Source of the DNA: Apoda limacodes
Lineage: Eukaryota; Arthropoda; Insecta; Lepidoptera; Limacodidae
Length of the DNA stretch: 64,000 nucleotides
Assembly: GCA_946406115.1 (NCBI GenBank)
Contig: OX291557.1
Span: forward strand, 14,292,501 to 14,356,500
Reading direction: 5' to 3'
Shown: positions 19,454 to 31,673 of the stretch, piece after piece
Layout: each line of letters opens with the position of its first letter
Numbering within the stretch: position 1 is the first letter of the stretch
Notes under the pieces: generated by a model
Database searches by the model: none
What the model was told of the DNA's origin: nothing
Seen by the model: only the letters and a program-made list of their open reading frames with translations
Position numbers and translations under genes: made by a program

Positions 19454-20301
19454 TTTTTTTTTTTTTTTTTTTTTTTTTTTATACCACTGAGGTGGAAAAC
19501 AAGCTTACGGCCCGCCTGATGGAAAGCGGTCACCGTAGCCTATGGACGCTTGCAACACCAGGGGTATCACTTGCGCGTTGCCGACCCTTCAGAAATCTAA
19601 TAACTTCTTTCTTGAAGAACTCCATACTGTAGTCCTTGCAGAAAACCTTGGCAGGGAGCTCATTCCACAACTTAAGCGTTCGCGGGAGGAAGTTTCTCTG
19701 AAACCGCACTGTACGCGACCATTTAGGTTCTAAAGTGTGAGAATGAATTCCCTGCCGATGGCGAGCGGTGCGATGGTAGAAAGTAGCCGTGGGCATCATT
19801 TCGAACAATTCCTCAGAACACAACCCATTGTACAAGCGGTAGAACACACACAGTGAGGCAAAGTCTCTCCTCAGACTTAAGGGCTCGATACCGCAAGTGA
19901 GTTTGGAATCGTCGACAATTCTCACAGCCCGTCGTTGAACCGAGTCAAAAGGGCCAAGCTGGTATCCGGGTGCACCTGCCCAGAGATGGCAGCAGTACTC
20001 CATATGGGGCCTAACTTGCGACTTGTAAAGTAACAACCTTTGCCCCGACGTGAAGTACTGCTTCGCTCTGTTGAGTACACCAAGTTTTTTGGACGCCAGC
20101 TTTACCTTATCTTGTAAATGATCTCGGAACTGAACATCGCTGGAGATGTCGACACCAAGGATCCCAATGCTCTTGGAGATGGAGAGGGGAGTGTTCTGGA
20201 ATTGTGGGACCACAGTGAATGGAGTTTTCTTAGCGGTGAACGCGCACACTTGTGTTTTTGTAGGGTTGAATCGGACCAAGTTTACCCGTCCCCAGTCAGA
20301 G
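19454..20301 (-). mobile_element. Jockey-like LINE (family A), 5'-truncated, very young copy
   Basis: T-run at 19454-19480 (the A-tail on the minus strand), 3' UTR, then an open frame 20279-19530 encoding 249 residues of the thumb and C-terminal domain. From VRFNPTK to the end this protein is identical to the one encoded at 10,256-11,408, so the two insertions are recent. Homology stops at 20301 (CAGAG), a 5' truncation before the RT catalytic motifs. Confidence 0.85.
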
Positions 20302-20575
20302 TAAAGTAAATAAAATTAACATCGTCCCAGCATTAGACCTGTTACTTTAACAACTCAAGCTATATTTTACAAGGTATAAAGAAGTTAGCTGTACCTTTAG
20401 TTCGTTTAAGCTTGGTTACAGCGAGAAATTTTTTCGAGATAAAAAGTAGCCTTTGTCCTATTCCAGGACCTAACCTATATGTGTGCCAAGTTTCATCCCG
20501 ATCCGTTCATCGTGATTAAGTAACAAACATCCAAACATCCAACCTTTTAAATTTATATTTATATTATAAGAAGGA
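20302..20575 (+). repeat. RTE/SINE-type dispersed repeat tail
   Basis: 20430-20575 has the familiar lepidopteran tail pattern: AAAAGTAGCCTTTGTCC, GTGCCAAGTTTCATC, AACAAACATCCAAACATCC, then AT-rich ATTATAAG. No ORF. Confidence 0.5.
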
Positions 20576-23500
20576 TGTCGACAATATTGATTACCAATAT
20601 TAAAACTACTGAATAGACATGCGGATAATCACCGACGTTTAACGTAAGGATTTACGACATAAGGATGCTAACGGAACCCTAATAAATAGCCTATACCATG
20701 TGTCTGTTCTTTAAGTGTTCTTGTTTTAAGCGTTTTCTTGTTATTGTTTTAATAGGTAGCCGGCCAATTTTTTTACGGAATATGTAAAAAAATCAGTGTT
20801 AGTGTGGCAGATATCCCAAAGGTTAATAAATGGCACGAAAGAAAAACGGGTGTACGATATTTATGTTTTTTTAAAGTAATTAGTGTTTGGTCCATTGTAA
20901 AAACAGTAATTGCATGTAAGCTTCAAAGACGTGCTTCGAACTAAAATGTAAAACCACAAATGAAATAAAAAACTGAGTGTAAATTAAGCGCGCAACATTC
21001 GGTAAATTTGTTACTTACTACTAACTCAACAAAAACTACGTGCTGTTAGTACAGTATAGTAAAGTATAATTTCATGACATCACAAACTTACGTTTTTAGC
21101 CAATCTACAGGGATCACAGGTATATTTTTTATGAAGGTGACATAGGTTTTTGTGTTTCTAAAAATAGATTGAGGGATTCTACGCGTAAATGTGAAGCTAT
21201 GTGTTAAGCCGAGTTCTCATTGACTCGGGGACCCGATGGCGGAGTGTAGCAATCGATCTTGGAGGCAAGCCGGGCTTGCAGCTTTGACCTAGTTCACACG
21301 CTGAATGGAACAGGGGTGTGAGTAAGGACACAACTATAGAGATATAAAATATGGGCTGGCTATTTTTAGCCATTGTATTCTGCTAGTATCTGTTATTAGA
21401 CTAAGAGGGTCATGTCTAATTTTAACGTGTTCTTCGTAAAAGTAGTCGTAAATTTAATTCTTTTGATTAATGTTAAGAATGTTACGTAAAGGTTTGTGTT
21501 ATTTTCCTTTTTTTTTAAGTATTTGATACATCTAATCTGTGGAATATATGAGAGCATGATGAGTTAAAAAAGAATGTAGAGCTCTTCAGCAATTTTTTTT
21601 AAGTAGCAATTTTAAATTGCTATTAGTTATGGTAAAGTTATGGAATTTATTGTATTGATATAACGATTGGGGTTCTCCTCGCAGTTTTGGTCGTTTGGTA
21701 GCGACATTGTCCTGTTTATTCTCCATTGGCTTTGCCAAGTGCTGGAAGATTCGCCCATCACGGCTCACTTAATAATGTAATCAGAAAGGCCCTTGCTACT
21801 ATTAACGTACCTTTCATTCAAGAACAAAATATGGGTGTGGTGCGAGAAAAAGGTAAGCGGATTGATGGTATGAAACTTGTTCCTTGTTCCTGTGCGTAGC
21901 CGAGTTTTATTGTGGGACGCGTGCCATCCATCCATATGCGTGGATACTATGGCTCGAACCCATCTCATGGTCGCGAGTGAAACAGCTACGGCGGCGGTTG
22001 CCGGAAGTGCAAAGTATATCAAACAGCACAAATATGCTAGTTCCCTATCTTTACTTTACTGTACATATTTATCCTATATCTTATTCTTATCTTTACTTTA
22101 CTTTACATATTTATTTCGTTTGTTTTGTGGTTCCAAAGACGCTTGGCCCATGAGTTTCGCCGGCTAAACATTTTATTAATACAATTATACCACACTCAAA
22201 GGCTCTCCTAGTGACAAGAAGTCTGGCCTTTTGAGGATTCCCTAGTAAACTAGGAACCTACTATAACTACCTTCATTGTAGATTCTATGAACCAGGCCTT
22301 GCCAAATTAATATCAACATATACATAGGTAACTATTTAATATTAAGAAGATATCGCGAATATAGGAACTGCTCCGTATATCAAGTCAGTTGAATTTTACC
22401 ATCTGACGGATGATAAATAAAAAAAGTGCATATATTTGCAGGTAATGGGTAGGGGCAGGTATCGGGAGGTGGGTGATGCTGGGCTGAATTCTACATTTGA
22501 ATGGGCCTGTCCGGGGGCTTGCGAGTGACGTCGCGGAGGCGTAGCTATGACGTCAACGCTGGAAACTAGGTCACGAGGTTATGCACCCCGAGCTTCGATG
22601 CAGTCTTAATGTCCTTGTATATAATACAGATATAGTATTTGAAGGACGCAGTTCTGTTTGCGTGTATATCTAATGAAACGGAGCCAAAGTTTTATATGTA
22701 AAAAATGCCTAGTTACTGCCACAACAAATAGTTTTATTTTATATGTAACATAGTATATTTTGTAAGTATGTAACTACGCCCAATATTTCGAGATTTAACA
22801 CGTTATTTAAAGACTTTTTATAGGTTTTCATGTAATCTATTCGTAAACTAGTCTGTATTTTTCAAAATTTTAAGCACATTAGTTTAGTTTTTAATTATTT
22901 TCATAGATAACTTTACAAATATTCATTCCAAAATTATAAAAAAAACATATTTGAGATCTTAAAAACAACCGCTTTTATTTGATATGTCACACGGTACAGT
23001 TTGCAATTGGTGTGGCTCTGACGGACGGACAGAGAGCCACGAGTGATAAGTTCCACCGTTTTTTCATTCGGACTTTTGGAAACCTAATAATTTATTGTAT
23101 AAATACTAATATTAAATCACGACGTATTCATAGAACACCAAACAAACAAACTTTGGTTAAAAATTTAGATATATATTTGGATATCAGCACCATTTAGCTT
23201 ATTTTGCAACGTTGGGTAATTAGCAGTGAATCCGTCCATCCAGCCAGGACAGGCTTAATGTCTAAACTGAACTATACTCCTCTCTCTTTAGATTTGTATA
23301 TTTTTTTTCTATATTTCCTTATTGGACTGTGTATTTCGCCTTTTTATATTTTAAGCCTAAATTTTTTTTAATGGAATTTTGTTTTTAAAAAAAGATAAGT
23401 AAGAAAAAACAGAAATGAAAGCAGTCAAAAAATCAATTAACTGCTTTTTTTCCTAAATAATTATCACATCACGCCTGTTTCCGATTTCAGGTAGTACTCA

Positions 23501-23929
23501 AGTCTTTTTCTTTGCTTTATACATTTGCATCAATACCTTCATACATTTTTGATGGTTTGAAGTACTCTAGGCCACGCTTTTTAAAAAAAGAGTAGCCTTG
23601 ATCAAGATGCGTTGTTAAGAGGAAAATGTTTTGTGCACCTTCCTCCTCTGGGCACAAATTACCTAAAATTGTTAAAAATAATTCTTGGGGTTGAGCAATT
23701 CATGAACATGTTAATGTTAAACCTACTGACGAATGACCAATGAGCACACACAAAATAATGTGATAACAAGTCAAATGATCTGAAATTTAAAAAGTGAAAG
23801 TAACTTAGAATCCCTCACCAATTTTTCTTTCATGCTCTGTTATTAGACGTTGATCATCCTCTATCTATAACTCATTCATTTAGACCATTCCAATAATCCC
23901 AAACAAGATAATTTTGCTGTAAGTTGGTA
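20576..23929. other. Long stretch without a recognisable gene
   Basis: I see no coding region. A GC-richer island at about 22480-22610 (containing GAGTGACGTCGCGGAGGCG) has no ORF or RNA pattern that I can name. Short frames at 21877-22167 and 22979-23197 lack any domain and are probably chance. Confidence 0.35.
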
Positions 23930-23995
23930 AGGAGTTTGGTATCCTGTAAGTTGGTAAGGACTTGGGTATCCTGCAGATTCCAGGTGATACTGCAG
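23930..23995. repeat. Short tandem duplication (about 30 bp x 2)
   Basis: CTGTAAGTTGGTAAGGA occurs twice, each followed by a TTGGGTATCC/TTTGGTATCC end. No gene nearby. Confidence 0.6.
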
Positions 23996-25186
23996 CATTA
24001 GGTCTATAGGTGACTATGTTCTTGTACCTAATATCCTTGAACTAACAGGATACCAAATTTCGAAACTATCGGATTCAAGAAAGTTACTCATATCTCGTCA
24101 TCAAATGGCTATAATGGCTTTCACTATATTAATACAATTTTGGTTCGGATGGATATGTCTCTTCATCCAAATTGGCTCAGCGGTTCAACATTTTTTTTAT
24201 TAATCCTCTCTGCGCTGATTCGACTCACACTTGACGATTCTTTAAATAGCTTTATCCTCCCCGTTGTCTTATATATTTTTTTATCAAAATTGGCTATGGG
24301 TTTAGCCTAATTCCTTTTAACCCTCTGTGCGCTAATCCGACTCACAACGATATCAGTGCAGCCGTTTAGCCGTGAAAAGGTAACAAACAAACTGACAGAC
24401 AGAGCTACTTTTGTATTTGATATATGATTTGTGATATTATAGTATGGAAATATGGATGGATATACCTATGATATTTATGTTGCTGTCTCTACTACCTTTT
24501 TTTTAGATCGTTTGAGAGCTGTCTGGAATAAAATATAAGTTTCTAAAAATTTCTTGCTCCGTCTTTACATGAAGGATGTTCCTTTATGTTCTAAACTTTA
24601 ACAACAAACGTAGCTTATTGTAGTAGTTTAAATATAAAGATAAGGAGTTCGGTTCGCCTTTGTAAGCCATCGAGCATGCAAGATTTTTTCTGGAGGATGA
24701 TTGGATAAATCAGGAGGTCACTTGCCACTAGTTACGACTGATGTTATATCGAATAGGTAGCGTTAATCTAATACAATCTGTATAGAAGCTTTTAGCCACA
24801 AATCTTCAACATTTTTGGTATTTTGTGTAAGTTTATACCGATATCTTATTAAATTGTAATATTTCATAATCTCTTCGTAAGTCTTCTCTTCTAGTCCCTT
24901 AAATGCACCAAAATTAAAGCACATGTTTGTGTTTCTAGTCTTTTCATTTATCTCCAAGGTGTGTAACAAACAAATAGCAGTTAAGATATTAAAATAAATA
25001 TAAAAACTTGCTCAATTAGGGTAATTTTAACTGTTTTGGTGTCACAAAAAAATATGATAATTGATATTTAAGAAAACTTGGGTTTTAAAATGGGTACTAC
25101 ATTAGTTTTACAGAAGGTTCGGAAATGCTGATTTCAAGCATTAGGTATAGTATAAGCAATTTATCATACCTTTTAAAAATATTAAT
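23996..25186. other. Stretch with repeat-tail fragments, no gene
   Basis: 24200-24430 contains pieces of the dispersed-repeat family (GCGCTAATCCGACTCAC, and AACAAACTGACAGACAGAG). A 68-codon minus frame at 24763-24969 shows nothing recognisable. Confidence 0.35.
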
Positions 25187-25822
25187 AAAAAGCCGGCCAT
25201 GTACGAGTAGAACTCGCGCACCGAGGGTTCCGTACCTACCACCATTTATGTAATCTACAAACACAAACAAAAATATTTTTATATTTGAGTTGATTGAATG
25301 AAAGTTAAATTGCGGTTTACGATTTATGACGTATTAAAAAAAACTACTTACTACTAGATCTCGTTCAAACCAATTTTCGGTGGAAGTTTGCATGGTAATG
25401 TACATCATATATTTTTTTTAGTTTTATCATTCTCCTTTTTTAGAAGTTACAGGAGGGGGGGACACACATTTTACCACTTTGGAAGTGTCTCTCGCGCAAA
25501 CTATTAAGTTTAGAAAAAAATTATATTAGAAACCTCAATATCATTTTTGAAGACCTATCCACACGTGGGTATGGGTTTGATGAAAAAAAAATTTGAGTTT
25601 CAGTTCTAAGTATGGGGAACCCCAAAAATTTATTGTTTTTTTTTCTATTTTTGTGTGCAAATCTTAATGCGGTTCACAGAGTACATCTACTTACCAAGTT
25701 TCAACAGTATAGTTCCTATAGTTTCGGAAAGTTGGCTGTGACATACGGACGGACAGACAGACAGACATGTCGAATCTATAAGGGTTCCGTTTTTTGCCAA
25801 TTGGCTATGGAACCCTAAAAAT
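25187..25822. repeat. Lepidopteran-type dispersed repeat (CCGGCC / GGAACCCT), near full length
   Basis: Starts AAAAAGCCGGCCATG, has CGCGCACCGAGGGTTCCGTAC, and ends with the GGACGGACAGACAGACAG core and GGCTATGGAACCCTAAAAA. It matches the family at 18000-18664 at both ends. A 68-codon frame at 25612-25818 overlaps the conserved DNA and is not a gene. Confidence 0.6.
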
Positions 25823-26479
25823 ACTATGTTATTCATTCAATACCAGGTCACTATTTGCGCACTATTGAAAATTGGTATTAGACAAATAAATTTGTCAACC
25901 CACCTTAGTACAGATTGCTGATAGTAGTTACCTTAAAAAGAGTCCCGCCTGTTAATAGTTAAATATTTGGAATGTTTGAGGTGCACTAGTAGTAAAGTCT
26001 TTTTAGTACTTGCAGTCATGTTTTTTTAATTTACTTAATTATTTATCTTTATATCGCTTTATACCGACGCAAGGTTTGGAGAATAAAGCAATGTCTAGGG
26101 ATTAACAACATTATAACACTGTACAAAACCCAATACATGGTAATTGGATCGTGAAACATATGAATTGGTTGAAAAAGTGTGACGTTATATTTTGACCTAA
26201 ACATAATATTTTAACCTTTAACCTAAACATAACTTTTTTCTCTAGATTATTTATGAAAGAAAAATGCATGAAATAAATTTGTCATGTCAAAAAAACATTT
26301 ATAGTTGCGTTTAAAAGTCTATTTCAAATGATAAATACGAGTCCTTGACACAGATATGGCGAGTGGCATGTTTCCTTTGGAGTGTAAGTCAAGGAAGCGG
26401 GGGTGATTAAAGAAATATAAATTAATTGGATTTGACTTTAGACAATATTTTCAAAGGAATATTGTGTAGGTACTTATCT
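25823..26479. other. Stretch without a gene
   Basis: AT-rich, nothing recognised. Confidence 0.3.
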
Positions 26480-26962
26480 AAGTAAGGGAACACCGGGCAT
26501 AGCGAATAGTCCCCGCTACTCCTAAACTATTCGTTTCACATCAACCACGCACCCATAGAAACGTCCAAACGTCTTGTCTTAGTGAGCGGCAAACACATAG
26601 GCGAGTGGCCGCTCATTATCGCCGATAATTGTGATTACGAAAAATTATTTTCGAAATTCGAGGTAATTGTTTTGAATTATATTTTGCCTGTTATTTGTTA
26701 TCTGCTTATACGTGTCGAAATGCCCTCATAATATGTATTTAACAGGGAATAGTATACCCAGATATCTGGGCAAAGTGAATACTGGCACACGTTTTCGAAT
26801 TGTTGTTTTGGTTCCTAATTCAAGGTTAATTGACTATAATAAACATAACAGCAATTAATAAAGACTGATTTAAGATATAAATTTTGTTTCCATCACTTAT
26901 ACTTTTTATGATAAAGTCTTGAACATTTTAAGGTATCCACTTTGCCCGGTCTTCCCCTAAGT
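26480..26962. mobile_element. Possible MITE with about 30-bp imperfect inverted ends
   Basis: Left end 26480-26509 (AAGGGAACACCGGGCATAGC) and the reverse complement of 26932-26962 (GGGGAAGACCGGGCAAAGT) match at roughly three of four positions. An internal partial copy (CTGGGCAAAGTGAATA) is at 26763. No ORF and no clear target duplication. Confidence 0.4.
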
Positions 26963-27244
26963 ATAGAATAAAACATTTTTATTGATGAAATGATTGTAGG
27001 CATATTAATTAAATAATTTAACAACCGACTGTCGTATTTGAGACACGTGACTTGAAACCGATTCTCGCAATCTAATCTCCATAACAATACTAAAGGGGCG
27101 TTTCATTGACAAGCATTTTACGCATAGAATGCGCTCATCGCTCTCTATGCGTAGGTACATTCGATCGTTCTGTTGACCAAAATTAAATGCGCTATGACGT
27201 CACTTCCGGACCGTATACAAAGCTTTTAGCATTAGCTGCACATG
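26963..27244. other. Spacer with a small palindrome
   Basis: No gene. ACGCATAGA...TCTATGCGT near 27120-27152 is a short inverted repeat. Confidence 0.35.
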
Positions 27245-30200
27245 GATACCGCAAGTAAGTTTGGAATCGTCGACAATTCTCACAGCTCGTCGTTGAACCG
27301 AGTCAAAAGGGCCAAGCTGGTATCCGGGTGCACCTGCCCAGAGATGGCAGCAGTACTCCATATGGGCACCGAACTTGCGACTTGTAAAGTAACAACTCTC
27401 TGTTCTCTTCGCTCTGTTGAGTACACCAAGCTTTTTTGGACGCCAGCTTCACCTAATCTTGTAAATGATCTCGAAACTGAACATCGCTGGAGATGTCGAC
27501 ACCAAGGATGCCAATGTTCTTGGAGATGGAGAGGGGAGTGTTCTGGAATTGTGGGACTACAGTGAATGAAGTTTTCTTAGCGGTGAACGCGCACACTTGT
27601 GTCTTTGTAGGGTTGAATCAGACCAAGTTTACCCATCCCCAGGGATGTTTGCACGAACCGTGTAAAAAGCGTCTCCAGTACTGTCATCTGCATAGCAATG
27701 TTTGTTGTTGATGTCCAACATGTCATTGATATGCAGTAGAAACAGCGTAGGAGACAGCACAGAGCCTTGCACGTGTCCCACCAGCATTAATGTCCATGCT
27801 ATCGGAGCAACTACCATCAACTGCGGTTCGTATGCGTCTGCCGGACAAAAAGCTAGCCACCCATTTGCACAAACCCTCGGGCACTCCGTAAGATGGCAAC
27901 TTCGATAGAAGACCCCGGTGCCAGACCCGATCGAACGCCTTCGCTATGTCCAGGCTACATGCCAATGCCTCCCCCTGACTCTGCTCATGCTCTGCTAGTG
28001 CCCATCGGTGTGTGAGATACACTAGAAGGTCACCAGTCGAGCGTCCGTGGCGAAAGCCATATTGACGGTCACTGACCAGATTGTGTACTTCTAGGTATCC
28101 TAGAAGCTGTGGGTTGATCACACGCTGCATCAGCTTGGAGAGGAGAGAGGTAGTAGCGATAGGCCTGTAATTAAATGGATCTGATCTATCGCCCTTTTTG
28201 GGCACCGGGTGCACATTGTCAATCTTCCATTAAGACGGAAAATGCCTAGTGTGGTAGGAAAGCGCGAAGAGGCGCGTGAGTACAGGACATAACTCAGGAG
28301 CACACTGCTTAAGCACCACTGCTGGTATCCCGTCTGGCCAACTCGACTTATAAACTTCTAGAGAAAGCAACGCCCGCCTGACCTCCCGCTGCGTTATGGA
28401 GATTTCCGGCATGGTCTTACCGGACCACGGTATAGTAGGTGGTAAAGCGCCTTCATCGTTCATATTCGACTTCGAGGCAAAGAGACTGCCCAGTAGATCG
28501 GCTTTCTCTTTAGCACTATGGGCCAAGTCACCATCCAGCCAGTGGTGGTAACGACGACTGGCAAAAGTTCCCTTCGGCAACTTTGGCAAGCGACCAGAAA
28601 GCACGACTCCCAGAAGTATAGCTCGCAAGTCGCCCACATATTTTGCCGATGAATTGGAATTTTGCTCTGGCAGTTGCTTTCTTACTGAACCTCGAGGCAG
28701 CATTTAATTTGCGTTTTAACTCAGAAATATTCGGATCCTTATTATAACGAGCCATGGTCCAAGCCTCATATGCATTTTGCTTAAGAATTTTAGCTTTTCT
28801 GCAAGACCTACTAAACCACGGTCGTTTTTTGACGCCGGCAGCTACTCGCGGGTTAGGAATATAGCTTTCCATACCAGCAACGATTGTCTCAGTGACTGCG
28901 GCTGCGCAGACCTCAGGATCTTCTGAGTTAAAGCAGATCTGCCTCCACGGGTACGATGCGTAAAATTCTCGCAATCCATCCCAGTCTGCCGACTTATAGT
29001 GCCACACACGACGCCAATTAGTTGGCCCAGAAGGATCGGGTTGTGTGCACTTGAGTCCGAACGAGACAGTGGTCCGAAGAACCAAGAGGCGCATCCACTG
29101 AGACGGAGTATACGTCCGGACGAGTAGTCAGCAGAAGGTCCAGTAAGGGAGCTTATGTTCCTCTATATCTGGTATTCTCGTTGGAGAAAGTACCAGCTGA
29201 GAGAATCCATAGGTCAGAGCAAATTCATGAGCAGATATCCCAGCATAGTTATTGGTTCGAGAACTGAGCCACTCGCGATGGTGGGCGTTAAAGTCTCCAA
29301 AATAACTAGTTCTGCTGTGGGATATTGCTCTAGAACTTTGTCAGTCGTCAAACTCAGGTGCGTGAAGAGTCGAGTTACGTCCGTGTCACCGCTATGAGAC
29401 CTGTATAAGCACGCATAGATACGAGTGTGGCCGCCGTAATCTACGCGCACTCACAATATCGACAAGTCCCTGTCTTCGAGGCTATGAAGGCGGCGACAGC
29501 AGATATCCTCCCGGACGAACATACATACACCGGCACGACTCATAAAATTGTGTTCGAGTTTGTAGCCGGGATAGTAAAAGTATGATGTGTCGGCCGGGCA
29601 GGATATCTGCGTCTCCGTTAGAAAAAGAATGGTTGGCTGCGCAGTTTCGCGATGGTGGTGGACTGCGTTAAGATTTGCGTGAATACCCCTGATGTTGCAT
29701 TATATGTGGATGGAGTAACCGCTGTACAAACTCTTTTCTTTTTCGTTCTCATGGCCATAATATTTAAAAAAAGTTACTAAGACTAAGGATGAGGATTCAC
29801 TGCACAGACAGCTTATAGCTCGCCACAGATGATACGGTTGCTGGCACGGCGGGCGGAAGGGCACCTGATCCCCCTCTGTTGTAGTAGCCGGGTCCACTCA
29901 GGTCTCCTTCTCCGGCACGAATACCACTTCAGATACTTTACACAGGTTGGCGGATCAGCCTCCCAGGGCGGAGATTAAGTAATCCCTGGGTTCAGGATCC
30001 CGTTCAACATGCGGGCGGCCAACGGTCAGCCGTTTCATCAGGTCTCCCTGACCGCCGAACCAGCACGCCGCGTCTACGCCGAGCATGACAGCAACAAGCA
30101 CCGCCGGTCCCCCGCTGTCCACGCAGCGAATCCTCAAAGAGCTCTTGCAACCTTACTCACCGCCAGGAACACAACACTACTCAATGTTAGTGTTATTATG

Positions 30201-30505
30201 GCCGCCGTTTTCTGTAAGGTGGAGGTACTTCCCCAGTTCGGGCCGCTTATTCGAGCAAGTACCTCCTATGCCCTGCTTTAGTTGTTCGGGTGGCTTATTC
30301 GAGCGAGTACTTGCAGTGCCTTACCTCTCTTATTCGAGCGAGTACTTGCAGTGCCTTACCTCTCTTATTCGAGCGAGTACTTGCAGTGCCTTACCTCTCT
30401 TATTCGAGCGAGTACTTGCAGTGCCTTACCTCTCTTATTCGAGCGAGTACTTGCAGTGCCTTACCTCTCTTATTCGAGCGAGTACTTGCAGTGTCCTACC
30501 TCTAT
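27245..30505 (-). mobile_element. Jockey-like LINE (family A), 5'-complete, 3'-truncated, broken ORF
   Basis: Read on the minus strand: 35-bp tandem repeats at the 5' end (30504-30295), a GC-rich leader (about 30290-29700), an endonuclease domain (29695-29100; ILFLTETQ, VRVDYGGHTRIYACLYRSHS), a linker (29094-28528), then RT: FNYRPIATTSLLSK, YGFRHGRSTGDLL, AKAFDRVWH and the catalytic YADDS, which is intact here but mutated in the copy at 10.2 kb. Frameshifts and stops occur near 29290, 28600, 28228 and 27750, and about 60 bp are missing near 27640. The 3' end is lost at 27245. No separate ORF1 was found. Confidence 0.85.
30295..30504 (-). repeat. Six 35-bp tandem repeats at the LINE 5' end
   Basis: The unit starts TTATTCGAGCGAGTACTTGC (plus strand) at 30295, 30330, 30365, 30400, 30435 and 30470; five units are essentially identical and the last differs at two or three bases. 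A diverged unit is at 30247. Open frames across it in all three plus frames exist only because the unit lacks stops. Position at the LINE 5' end suggests promoter monomers. Confidence 0.9.
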
Positions 30506-31454
30506 TTATTATCTATGTCTATTTATTACGAGATATACTTAATCTGCTCCACGATTGCAGAATATTCAAAATCAATTTAATTTATAAAAGGCAACGTTTT
30601 ATTAGAGACGATCATTAGATAGAAAATTCATTATTACACTAAAAATTTATACGATGGCGAACTTAATGCCTATTGGCATTTCCTTCTAGTTAACCCTAGT
30701 TCATTTTGAGATAACATAACAGGGTAGTGCATTCAATTTTTATTTGTAAATACTGTAAGTGTAACTTATAAGTAAATATCTATACTAACTGAAATGAAAA
30801 ATTAAAGAAAATAAAATCATAGACATGTGATACGATAAGAGAAAAAAAATAAAAATAGCAAAAATAACGGCAGAAAGTAGTTATTCCAATAATTTTTTGT
30901 TATATCATTCTAATTAGTGTTATCCATTTTACACTAATATAAAATTTTAAGCCTTTATTATAATTATGTTATATTAAAACTAAGATCCAAAATAAATAAA
31001 GCAGTAAATGACACAATCAACAATTTTAAATTTTTAGATAATGATTTAAAAATATGAACTAATTAATGAACCATTGCAAATTTCTTGAGGCAGAATCTCA
31101 TAATTGAATTACTATCTACTATCACCCTATACGAATCAGAGTAATATGCTGTACTGTGCGCAGGAGTACGAATGAAATTTGACAGGCAAATCCGGATGGG
31201 ACGATATTAGAAACCTTGAGCTTCATATCTTTCTGTCAGGTAGATAGGGTAACGAGGAATTACTTAAAATACCATAAAGACAGGTGAGAAGATAAACATT
31301 CCGGCGAAAGCGAATATTTAGCCACTTTAATTAGTAACAAAATAAAAAATACTTATGCAAACCAAAGATACATCGTATGCATATAACTAGAGCAGACGGC
31401 AAACTTTAGCAGAGTATGGTATAAAATTTTGCAATCTTTTTAAAGAATGCATTG
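30506..31454. other. AT-rich stretch without a gene
   Basis: Nothing recognised. Confidence 0.35.
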
Positions 31455-31673
31455 AACCGTTTTGTTTATCTCAGTTATATGATGCGTCCATGAAAGATCA
31501 CTTTAAATAGTGATGCCAATATTTTTGGTCTGCTAACAGTAGTTTAAAGACACTCCATTAAATTTTATAAGTGGAAAATTGTTAATGTCTACTTTTTTAA
31601 GAAGAAGTTTACTACCTACTATCAAAACTTGTGCTTTACCTGGGTTAACAGAAAGTCCACGGTGTTCACTCAA
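31455..31673 (-). pseudogene. Non-LTR reverse transcriptase remnant, downstream part
   Basis: Minus-strand translation reads HRGLSVNPGKAQVLIVGS, later KNIGITI and LSWTHHIT, with stops. This is the segment that normally follows the YADD box in CR1/Jockey-type RTs. It continues the RT remnant at 33504-34000, from which it is separated by 1.83 kb. Confidence 0.7.

Noticed and set aside
21200..21300. Possible tRNA gene (CGAGTT...GGGGACCC)
   Set aside because: No cloverleaf with acceptor and T-arm pairing could be built by eye.
30295..30504. CRISPR-like array
   Set aside because: Units are directly contiguous with no unique spacers, and the genome is eukaryotic.
30009..30618. Several overlapping plus-strand ORFs with repeated peptide units (VPYLSYSSEYLQC)
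   Set aside because: They arise from a 35-bp non-coding tandem repeat read in all three frames; the period is not a multiple of three and no frame has other support.
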